From contig JAJTFU010000024.1 in the NCBI GenBank assembly GCA_021299075.1, forward strand, positions 1-37,494: 37,494 nucleotides of DNA, written 5' to 3'. Every line of letters begins with the position of its first letter. The first letter of the stretch is position 1. A program made the translations under genes and the position numbers. The stretch comes from Novosphingobium sp. Lineage in GTDB: Bacteria; Pseudomonadota; Alphaproteobacteria; Sphingomonadales; Sphingomonadaceae. The notes beneath the pieces were generated by a model that had not been told where the DNA came from, made no database searches, and saw only the letters and a program-made list of their open reading frames with translations. This document shows, piece by piece, positions 8,600 through 15,187 of this stretch.

Positions 8600-9097
8600 C
8601 TAAACGGCAGAAACGCGCGCTGCTGCGCCAAGTTGTTGTAAAGCGTCGCCGTCGACCCGCATCACGGTCCATTCGTCCATCAGCCGCGCACCGAGTTTCT
8701 TGTAGAACCCGATCGCCGGCTCGTTCCAATCCAGGACCGACCATTCGAGTCGCGCGCAGTCGCGCTCCACCGCCAGCATGGCAAGGTGCGAGAGCAAGGC
8801 CTTGCCCAGGCCGCTCCCACGCGCATCGGGCCGTACGAACAGATCTTCCAGGTAGATCCCCGGCTTGCCTTCGAAGGTCGAGAAGTTGTGAAAGAACAGC
8901 GCAAAGCCTTGCGCCGCGCCGTCCAGTTCACCGATCACGACCTCGGCATAGGGGCGGGCCCCGAACAGCTTTTCGCCCATTACCGCCTCGTCGAAGCGAA
9001 CTTCGTGGGCGAGCTGCTCATAGTCGGCAAGGTCGCGGATCAGCTGGGCGATCAGCGGCAGGTCGGCGGGCGTGGCAGGGCGAATCGAAATGGTCAT
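8600..9097 (-). CDS. GNAT family N-acetyltransferase, diamine acetyltransferase-like
   Basis: GNAT acetyltransferase of 165 residues using acetyl-CoA. Motif A is visible as LFVRPDARGSGLGKALLSHL, with the pyrophosphate-binding loop RGSGLG, followed by WNEPAIGFYKKLGA of motif B. The wording (GIYLEDLFVRP, LEWSVLDWN) matches the spermidine/spermine N1-acetyltransferase-like group, so polyamines or similar amines are candidate substrates. I chose ATG 9097, which gives the normal MTISIRPAT start and a 4-nt ATGA overlap with the EamA gene. It is last in the five-gene minus-strand operon that contains ispG. Confidence 0.88.
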   Translation of the reverse strand: MTISIRPATPADLPLIAQLIRDLADYEQLAHEVRFDEAVMGEKLFGARPYAEVVIGELDGAAQGFALFFHNFSTFEGKPGIYLEDLFVRPDARGSGLGKALLSHLAMLAVERDCARLEWSVLDWNEPAIGFYKKLGARLMDEWTVMRVDGDALQQLGAAARVSAV

Positions 9098-9987
9098 GCG
9101 CGCGGCTTTGCCATGAAGCGCGGCCACAGCACACCCAGCGAAAGGCCCGCCATGACCAGGGCAAAGGCCAGGATCTTCCACCATTGCAGCGGCTCACCCA
9201 GCAATAGGGCGGAGGAACCCAGCCCGAAGACCGGCACCAGCAGTGCCATCGGCGCAACCGTGGCCGAGGGATGCTGGCTCAGCAGCCAGCCCCAGGCGGC
9301 ATAGCCGAACATGGTGTTGCCGACCGACTGCCAGACAACCGCCGCCCAGGTCTTGGCATCGGCCGCGGCGACGCCCGCCACGATCGCCGGCCAGCCTTCG
9401 GTCAGCAGCGCCATGGCGAACAGCGGCGGCACGGCGAAGACGCTCGACCAGACGACATAGTTCAGCATCGGCACCGGCCCGGCGGCGCGCGCGGTCATGT
9501 TGCCCAGCGCCCAGCTCAGCGCGGCGCCGACCACCAGCAGCAGGCCCAGCGGCGTGGCGCTGCCATCGGTGTGCCAGGCAATCGTGCCCAGCCCGGCGAC
9601 GGCCAGTGCCATGGCGGCGATCTGGTAGGGCGCGATCTTCTCACCCGTCAGCCGCATCGACAGGCCGATGGTCATGAACACCTGAACCTGCACCACCAGG
9701 CTGGCGAGCCCCGGCGTGATGTCCGCGCGCATCGCGGTGAACAGCAGCCCGAACTGCCCCGCCCCGATCAGCACGCCATAGGTCGCAAGGTTCTTCAGCG
9801 GCACGGCCGGCCGCTTGATGAACAGCGCGAGCGGCAGGAAGGCGAGGGCGAAGCGCAGCGTCGCCAACGTCAGCGGCGGCAGATGCGCCAGCGCCAGCTT
9901 GATCACGACGAAATTGGTGCCACAGACGGCCATGACCGCCAGCGCCAGCAGCAGGTGGAGCGGCGGCAGGCCTGGACGTGCGTTCAC
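9094..9987 (-). CDS. EamA/DMT family transporter, similar to the cysteine/O-acetylserine exporter
   Basis: Inner-membrane protein of 297 residues with about ten hydrophobic segments arranged as two EamA repeats. The sequence follows E. coli EamA (YdeD) closely from the first helix (GTNFVVIKLALAHLPPL) to the end (APMALLVPVFGLGSSALLLGE), so export of cysteine-pathway metabolites or other amino acids is a reasonable inference. It overlaps ispG upstream and the GNAT gene downstream by 4 nt each, which indicates translational coupling in one operon. Confidence 0.9.
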   Translation of the reverse strand: MNARPGLPPLHLLLALAVMAVCGTNFVVIKLALAHLPPLTLATLRFALAFLPLALFIKRPAVPLKNLATYGVLIGAGQFGLLFTAMRADITPGLASLVVQVQVFMTIGLSMRLTGEKIAPYQIAAMALAVAGLGTIAWHTDGSATPLGLLLVVGAALSWALGNMTARAAGPVPMLNYVVWSSVFAVPPLFAMALLTEGWPAIVAGVAAADAKTWAAVVWQSVGNTMFGYAAWGWLLSQHPSATVAPMALLVPVFGLGSSALLLGEPLQWWKILAFALVMAGLSLGVLWPRFMAKPRA

Positions 9988-11009
9988 GCCGCCTTGCCGT
10001 GCAGGCTGTCCATGCTGGCGACAGTGCCGGCCTCGATCTCGGCGGCCTTTTCCTCGACCAGCTTGACGATGTGGTCGATCATCCCGTCATCCGAAACGTG
10101 GTGATCGGTCACGCCGCGCAGGTAGACCATGTGCTTGCCATTGCCGCCGACCGTGCGGATCACGTCGAAGCCCTGCCGCGCGCAAGAGGGGCAGGAGACG
10201 ACGCGGACGCCGCGAGTGCGCAGACCGAGGCTCTTGAGGATCTCGTAGCCGACCCGCACTTCCTCTTCCGGCTCGGCCGAAAGCGAAACGCGGATCGTGT
10301 CGCCGATCCCGGCCCACAGCAGGTTGCCGATGCCGATCGCGCTCTTGACCGTGCCGCCGATCAGGCCGCCAGCCTCGGTGATGCCCAGATGCAGCGGGCA
10401 ATCGACCGCTTCGGCCAGGCCCATATAGGCGCCGACTGCCAGGAACACGTCGCTGGCCTTCACCGCTACCTTGTATTCGTGGAAATCGTGGTCCTGCAGC
10501 AGCTTGATATGATCGAGCGCCGATTCCACCAGCGCCTCGGGGCAAGGCTCACCGTACTTCTCCAGCAGGTCCTTTTCGAGGCTGCCGGCGTTGACGCCGA
10601 TCCGGATCGCGCAGCCGTTGGCCTTGGCGGCGCGGACCACTTCGGCAACGCGCTCGCTGGAACCGATATTGCCGGGGTTGATCCGCAGGCAGGCTGCGCC
10701 GGCATCGGCTGCTTCGAGCGCGCGCTTGTAGTGGAAATGGATGTCGGCAACGATCGGCACGCGCGCCGCCTTGACGATCTTGGGCAGCGCCGTGGTGCTT
10801 TCCACATCCGGGCAGGACACGCGGATGATGTCGGCTCCGGCCTCCTCGCAGCGACGGATCTGGTTGATCGTCGCGACCGGATCAGAGGTCAGCGTGTTGG
10901 TCATGGTCTGGACCGTGATCGGCGCATCGCCGCCCACGGGAACCGAACCCACCATGATCTGCCGGGACTTGCGCCGCGCGATATCGCGCCAGGGTCTGAC
11001 TGAGGACAT
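9984..11009 (-). CDS. ispG: IspG (HMB-PP synthase) with an internal in-frame deletion
   Basis: 4-hydroxy-3-methylbut-2-enyl-diphosphate synthase of the MEP isoprenoid pathway, 341 residues. The TIM-barrel part is normal (GGDAPITVQTMTNT, VADIHFHYKRAL, RINPGNIGS, LHLGITEAGG). The [4Fe-4S] domain starts normally with SCPSC (Cys273, Cys276) and RQGFDVIRTV, then jumps straight to GGNGKHMVYL at residues 287/288 (DNA about 10148/10149). In IspG proteins about 37 residues lie between these points, carrying the third cluster cysteine and the NGPGE glutamate. Both are absent here. The reading frame is intact and the C-terminus is normal. AAGGA lies six bases before the ATG. It overlaps the EamA gene by 4 nt. 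The protein as written should not hold the standard cluster; an assembly error is possible. Confidence 0.9.
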   Translation of the reverse strand: MSSVRPWRDIARRKSRQIMVGSVPVGGDAPITVQTMTNTLTSDPVATINQIRRCEEAGADIIRVSCPDVESTTALPKIVKAARVPIVADIHFHYKRALEAADAGAACLRINPGNIGSSERVAEVVRAAKANGCAIRIGVNAGSLEKDLLEKYGEPCPEALVESALDHIKLLQDHDFHEYKVAVKASDVFLAVGAYMGLAEAVDCPLHLGITEAGGLIGGTVKSAIGIGNLLWAGIGDTIRVSLSAEPEEEVRVGYEILKSLGLRTRGVRVVSCPSCARQGFDVIRTVGGNGKHMVYLRGVTDHHVSDDGMIDHIVKLVEEKAAEIEAGTVASMDSLHGKAA

Positions 11010-11068
11010 GCGGTGTCCTTAATGCATGGACCGCAGCAGGCAAAGCCCGATCCTTGTGACCAATTGGC

Positions 11069-11599
11069 CTAGAACAGCTGGGCGAAAAGAAACTCCTCGT
11101 CGAGCTGATCGCCGACGCGGAAGGTGATGTCGGCCACCTTTTCAAAGCCATAGCGGCGGTAGAAGCGGTGGCCGCCGTCGTTGTAGGCATAGACCGAGAT
11201 CTGCACTTCATCCGCCCCGCGCGCGGCGAACTCGGTCATCGCCCAGTCCATCAGCTTGCCGCCGATGCCCAGGCCGGTGGCATCGGGTGCGGTGTAAAGC
11301 TGCTTCAGCTCCATCACCCGCTCGCCCCGCGCGTGGTCCGGAAAGCCGCAGGTCAGGCCGATCTTGCAATAGCCCAGCAGCACACCGTCGCGCTCGGCCA
11401 GGCGGTAGACCCGGTCCGGGTTGGCCAGTTCGGCGGTAATCGCCGGTTCGGACAGGCTCTCGGCCAGGAAGCTATTGAGGTCCGCCTCCGTATAGAGCGG
11501 CCCGAACTTGGCCACGAAGGAATCGATCGCCAGCCGCGACAGGGCGCGAATATCGGCTGCGCTCGCCGGGCGCAGGATCAGAGCGTCTTGGTCATGCAT
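11069..11599 (-). CDS. GNAT family N-acetyltransferase
   Basis: Acetyltransferase of 176 residues, starting MHDQDALILRPASAADI. The acetyl-CoA loop is LYTAPDATGLGIGGKLMDWA, with GLGIGG in place of the common RGxGxG, and motif B is YAYNDGGHRFYRRYGF. The substrate is unknown. I place the start at 11599, 22 bp inside the end of the preceding GNAT gene; an upstream ATG at 11641 would add a basic non-domain stretch. It lies 59 bp before ispG in the same direction and is probably in the same transcription unit. Confidence 0.86.
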   Translation of the reverse strand: MHDQDALILRPASAADIRALSRLAIDSFVAKFGPLYTEADLNSFLAESLSEPAITAELANPDRVYRLAERDGVLLGYCKIGLTCGFPDHARGERVMELKQLYTAPDATGLGIGGKLMDWAMTEFAARGADEVQISVYAYNDGGHRFYRRYGFEKVADITFRVGDQLDEEFLFAQLF

Positions 11600-12042
11600 A
11601 TCGAAAAGGGGTCTTCGGTATAGTCCGCGAAGGGCGGGCATTCGGTGAAGCCGTGGCGCTCGTAAAGACGCCGCGCCGGCAGGAAGGGTTCGGGCCGCCC
11701 GGTTTCCAGGCTGACCCGGCCATAACCGCGCGCCTGCGCCTCGCCAAGCAGGTGCAGCAGGATCGCCTTGCCAGCGCCCTGGCCGCGATAGTCCGGGTGG
11801 GCGCGCATCGATTTGAGCTCGCCGTGATCGTCGGCCAGGTGCTTGATCGCCCCGCAGGCGGCCAATCGCGCGCCGTCCCAGGCCGAGAAGAAGGTCACGT
11901 CCGGCTGCCGCAGCCGCTCGATCGGCATGGCGTGGACGCTCTCGGGCGGGGACCTCTGGTGCATCTCATCCAGGTGCAGCCGCAGCAGGGCGGCGATCTC
12001 CGGACCGGTCAGATCGTCTTCGGTAATGCGGTATTGGGGCAT
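11578..12042 (-). CDS. GNAT family N-acetyltransferase
   Basis: Acetyltransferase of 154 residues. The acetyl-CoA-binding loop is MRAHPDYRGQGAGKAILLHL (RGQGAGK), preceded by ACGAIKHLADDHGELKSM and followed by SLETGRPEPFLPARRLYERHGF. This resembles B. subtilis YsnE-like small acetyltransferases; the substrate is unknown. ATG 12042 gives the MPQYRITEDD start; a GTG at 12057 is in frame but less likely. It is the first gene of the five-gene operon GNAT-GNAT-ispG-eamA-GNAT, with its 3' end overlapping the next GNAT by 22 bp. Confidence 0.86.
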   Translation of the reverse strand: MPQYRITEDDLTGPEIAALLRLHLDEMHQRSPPESVHAMPIERLRQPDVTFFSAWDGARLAACGAIKHLADDHGELKSMRAHPDYRGQGAGKAILLHLLGEAQARGYGRVSLETGRPEPFLPARRLYERHGFTECPPFADYTEDPFSICMTKTL

Positions 12043-12250
12043 GGCGTGATTGTGCACAGCCAGCGCAGCGGGGCAAGCCCGAGGACAATCAGAGTAACGC
12101 TACGGAATCTTTGACTCCTGTGAAACGCAGGCGTAGCTTTCCCCCACTTGGTGCCGGTAAGAACCGGGTCGCCCGACTCCAGGCAAATTTGGTGTGACAG
12201 AACCGGCAGGGGGCCGGGCCCTGATCGCATCCGCAACAGGAGAGAAACCC

Positions 12251-12700
12251 ATGAAGCTGATGCTCAAGGCGGCCGTTCTGGCCGCAATCCTTTCGTTCGC
12301 CTATGCCACGCCGGTGCTCGCCGACGATCCCTGGCCGACCGAAGAGGGCGAATATGTGCAGGTCGGGATGATCTCGGTCGATGATGGCCATGATCTCGCG
12401 TATATGACGCATCTGGCGGGGCAGTGGCGCAAGGGCCAAGACTTTGCCAAGGCGCAGGGCTGGATTTCGGGCTACGAGATCCTCGTGAACATGAACAAGC
12501 GTCCCGGCGAACCCGATTACTACCTGATCACCCGCATCCCGCGGATCGTCGACAGTGCCGAAGCGAAGAAGCGCGATGAGGCTTACGACGCCCACATGAA
12601 GATGACTGTGGCCGAAGCACAGGCCGGCTCGGCTGCGCGGTCAAAGTATCGCACCGTCATGGGTAGCCAGTTGCTGCGCGCACTGGTCTGGAAGAAGTAA
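12251..12700 (+). CDS. Small exported protein of unknown function
   Basis: Protein of 149 residues. The first 23 residues (MKLMLKAAVLAAILSFAYAT then PVLAD) form a clear signal peptide, so the mature protein of about 125 residues should be periplasmic or secreted. The mature part has a repeating pattern of charged and aromatic residues (EEGEYVQVGMISVDDGHDLAY, YYLITRIPRI) without cysteines or a catalytic motif I recognise. AGGAG lies eight bases before ATG 12251; an upstream in-frame ATG at 12194 would precede the signal peptide and is rejected. It stands alone, divergent from the GNAT operon and convergent with pheA. Confidence 0.8.
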   Translation: MKLMLKAAVLAAILSFAYATPVLADDPWPTEEGEYVQVGMISVDDGHDLAYMTHLAGQWRKGQDFAKAQGWISGYEILVNMNKRPGEPDYYLITRIPRIVDSAEAKKRDEAYDAHMKMTVAEAQAGSAARSKYRTVMGSQLLRALVWKK

Positions 12701-12714
12701 CCTGAACGGGGGCG

Positions 12715-12738
12715 CGGGCGGTGCTGGTGCGCCGCCCG
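12715..12738. terminator. GC-rich hairpin between convergent genes
   Basis: CGGGCGG (12715-12721), ten-base loop, CCGCCCG (12732-12738), in the 46-bp gap between the small exported protein gene and pheA. The right side is followed by GGTCTT, not a proper T-run. Possible weak terminator only. Confidence 0.3.
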
Positions 12739-12746
12739 GGTCTTCA

Positions 12747-13640
12747 CTACCCGCGCGGGCGGCCCTGCGGATAGGTGCCCAGCACCAGCAGTTCCTTGCA
12801 GTGGAAGGCCAGCTCCTCAAGCGCGCGGTCGACTGCCGGATCACCCGGCGCGCCGACGATATCGGCATAGAACCGGGTCGCGGCAAAGCTGGCGCCCTTC
12901 TGGTAGCTTTCCAGCTTGGTCATGTTGACGCCGTTGGTGGCAAACCCGCCCAGCGCCTTGTAGAGCGCGGCCGGGATATTCTTCACCTCGAACACGAAAG
13001 TGGTCATCGTTACCGCGCCGGCGAGGCTGGCCGGATCGAGCGGTTGGCGTGACAGCACGACGAAGCGCGTCATGTTGTCGGCCGCGTCCTCGACATTCTC
13101 GGCAATGATCTTCAGGCCATAGAGCTCGGCGGCGATCTTCGGCGCGATCGCGCAGGCTTCCGGATCGCCCTGCTCGGCCACAAAGGCCGCGGCCCCGGCG
13201 GTGTCGGCATAGGCCAGCGGGACAATACCCCGCTCGCGCAGGAAAAACCGCGACTGGCCGAGCGCCTGGGGGTGCGAATAGGCCGCCTTGAAGGGACCAT
13301 CGCTGAGCGCCATCAGGTCATGGTGGATCGCCATGAAATGCTCACCGACGATGGCCAGGCCAGACTCGGGCAGCAGGAAGTGGATGTCGGCCACGCGGCC
13401 GTGCTGTGAATTCTCGATCGGGATGATCGCCCGCCCGGCGCGCCCGTCCTTCACTGCTTCCAGCGCATCCTCGAAACTGAAGCAGGGCAGCGGCAGGCAA
13501 TCGGGGGCATATTCGGTCGCGGCGCGGTGGCCGTTGCAGCCGGGCGCGCCCTGGAACGAAACGGCGCGGGCCGGATCGGCGGCCGCAGCGCGGACCATTT
13601 CCTCGACACGGGCGAGCGCAGGGGCGGGATAGGAATGCAT
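12747..13640 (-). CDS. pheA: Prephenate dehydratase
   Basis: Converts prephenate to phenylpyruvate in phenylalanine synthesis; 297 residues, the usual monofunctional length. The catalytic domain shows VSFQGAPGCNGHRAATEYAP, IIPIENSQHGRVADIHFLL and the NMTRFVVL segment containing the catalytic Thr-Arg-Phe. The C-terminal ACT domain (about 200-290) has the Phe-binding stretch NMTKLESYQ in place of the common LTKIESRP. Cytoplasmic, probably feedback-inhibited by phenylalanine. It starts 12 bp after crtB in the same direction with only a weak ribosome site, so it may be read through from the carotenoid operon. Confidence 0.93.
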   Translation of the reverse strand: MHSYPAPALARVEEMVRAAAADPARAVSFQGAPGCNGHRAATEYAPDCLPLPCFSFEDALEAVKDGRAGRAIIPIENSQHGRVADIHFLLPESGLAIVGEHFMAIHHDLMALSDGPFKAAYSHPQALGQSRFFLRERGIVPLAYADTAGAAAFVAEQGDPEACAIAPKIAAELYGLKIIAENVEDAADNMTRFVVLSRQPLDPASLAGAVTMTTFVFEVKNIPAALYKALGGFATNGVNMTKLESYQKGASFAATRFYADIVGAPGDPAVDRALEELAFHCKELLVLGTYPQGRPRG

Positions 13641-13652
13641 GACGCGAAGCCC

Positions 13653-14609
13653 CTAGGCCGCGCGAGCGCGCTCTGCAAGCTGGCGGCGTCCCAGCAGTGG
13701 GCGCTCGCTGGCGCGGGGCGGCGGGGTGGCGGCTTCCCACAGGGCCTGGGCGACGTGCCACAGCTTGCGCGCGCCCGAGGTGTGGATGCGGTGATCCCAG
13801 GCATGTTCGCCGGCGGCATCGACCGCGCGGGCAATCTCGCCATAGATGCCCGCGGCGGCCAGCACGGCCCAGCGCTGGCGGAAGGCCAGCCGTCCCGCGC
13901 CGATCCGGGCCGAGGCTTCATAGGCCTTTTCCATCTCGCACATCCGGTGGGCCAGCGCGGCCAGCTGGCGGCGATAATGCGGCTTCATCTGCTCGCCGGG
14001 GGGAATGTCGGCCTCGACCAGCCATTCGAGCGGCAGGTAGCAGCGGTCTGCCGCGTCATCCTCGTCCAGGTCGCGGGCAATATTGGCGAGCTGGAAGGCC
14101 AGGCCCAGGTCACAGGCGCGGTCGAGCGTGTCCTCGTCATCGGGGGCAACGCCCATCACCACGGCCATCATCACCCCGACAGCACCGGCCACGTGATAGC
14201 AGTATTGCAGCAGGTCGGCCTCGGTTCGCGGGCGCCAGTCGGCTGCGTCGAGCGCGAAGCCGGCGATCACGTCATCGGCCATGGCGGCGGTGATCCCGCA
14301 TTCGCGCGCAACCAGGCCAAAGGCATCGAACGAGGGATCGCCGGCCGGTTCGTCAGCCAGGGCCTTGGCAGTCAGGTCGTAGATCGTCGCAAGACGGGCC
14401 TCGGCCCCGGCCTGCTCGCCCAGCGTGCCGCCGTGGTCCTGATTGTCGGCCAGGTCATCGCAGCGCCGGCACCAGGCATAGAGCAGCCAGACCCGCTCGC
14501 GCGTCGGGCGGTCGAACAGCCGGCTGGCCATGGCAAAACTCTTCGAGCCGCGCATGATCGATTGGCGGGCATGGGCAAGAAGTTCGGCGCGGTTGAGCGC
14601 CAGGCTCAC
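13653..14609 (-). CDS. crtB: Phytoene synthase
   Basis: Condenses two GGPP molecules to phytoene, releasing two pyrophosphates; 318 residues. Both Asp-rich magnesium-binding motifs are present: YAWCRRCDDLADNQD (about 44-58) and LANIARDLDEDDAADRCYLP (about 174-193). An SxSFAxASRLF-type motif (SKSFAMASRLF) near residue 22 also fits. It could in principle be the related squalene/hydroxysqualene type, but the setting with crtI and crtY makes phytoene synthase secure. The start codon overlaps the LOG-family stop by 4 nt (ATGA). Confidence 0.95.
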   Translation of the reverse strand: MSLALNRAELLAHARQSIMRGSKSFAMASRLFDRPTRERVWLLYAWCRRCDDLADNQDHGGTLGEQAGAEARLATIYDLTAKALADEPAGDPSFDAFGLVARECGITAAMADDVIAGFALDAADWRPRTEADLLQYCYHVAGAVGVMMAVVMGVAPDDEDTLDRACDLGLAFQLANIARDLDEDDAADRCYLPLEWLVEADIPPGEQMKPHYRRQLAALAHRMCEMEKAYEASARIGAGRLAFRQRWAVLAAAGIYGEIARAVDAAGEHAWDHRIHTSGARKLWHVAQALWEAATPPPRASERPLLGRRQLAERARAA

Positions 14610-15187
14610 AGATCGCTCGTCTTCATCGCGAAGATCGGGGTGTGCGGCTCGTGCGCTGCCATCCGGGTCAGCAGCAGATCCAGTTCGCTCTCCGCCATGA
14701 TGATCCCGGCATGGGCCGGACGGATAAAGCCGACTGTGATCATGTGATGGTTGAAGGCCAGCAGCTGGTCATAGAAGCCGAAAGCATTGAGCAGCCCGAC
14801 CGGCTTGGCGTGATAGCCGAGCTGCGCCCAGGAGACGGCCTCCCACAGCTCGTCCATCGTGCCAACCCCGCCGGGGATGGTCAGGAAGCCATCGGACAGG
14901 TTGGTGAAGGCCAGCTTGCGCTCATGCATGCCGGAAACAACGTGCAGCTCGGTGCAGCCGCGATGGGCGACTTCGGAATTGACCAGGGCTTCCGGGATCA
15001 CCCCGATCACTTCACCACCGGCTGCCAATGCGGCATCGGCCACCGCGCCCATCAGCCCCAGCTTGCCGCCGCCATAGACCACGCCGATCCCGCGCTCCGC
15101 CAGGGTGCGGCCGACATCGCGGGCCAGTCCGATGTAACGGGGATCGTCCGGTGTGGCCGATCCGCAATAGACCGCAAGCCGCCTCAC
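14606..15187 (-). CDS. LOG family protein (TIGR00730), inside the carotenoid operon
   Basis: Rossmann-fold protein of 193 residues of the LOG/lysine-decarboxylase-like family. In studied members it hydrolyses nucleoside 5'-monophosphates to base and ribose 5-phosphate. The family signatures are present: GMHERK (86-91) and PGGVGTMDE (105-113). The N-terminus AVYCGS and VVYGGGKLGLMG form the nucleotide-binding core. It overlaps crtI by 4 nt upstream and crtB by 4 nt downstream, so it must be translated with the carotenoid genes. It has no known role in carotenoid synthesis; the old lysine-decarboxylase label for this family is misleading. Confidence 0.92.
   Translation of the reverse strand: MRRLAVYCGSATPDDPRYIGLARDVGRTLAERGIGVVYGGGKLGLMGAVADAALAAGGEVIGVIPEALVNSEVAHRGCTELHVVSGMHERKLAFTNLSDGFLTIPGGVGTMDELWEAVSWAQLGYHAKPVGLLNAFGFYDQLLAFNHHMITVGFIRPAHAGIIMAESELDLLLTRMAAHEPHTPIFAMKTSDL

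Noticed and set aside
12104..12129. EcfG-type general stress promoter before the small exported protein gene (GGAAT-N17-CGCA)
   Set aside because: The expected form is GGAAC-N16/17-CGTT. Both halves deviate, so it is no better than chance.
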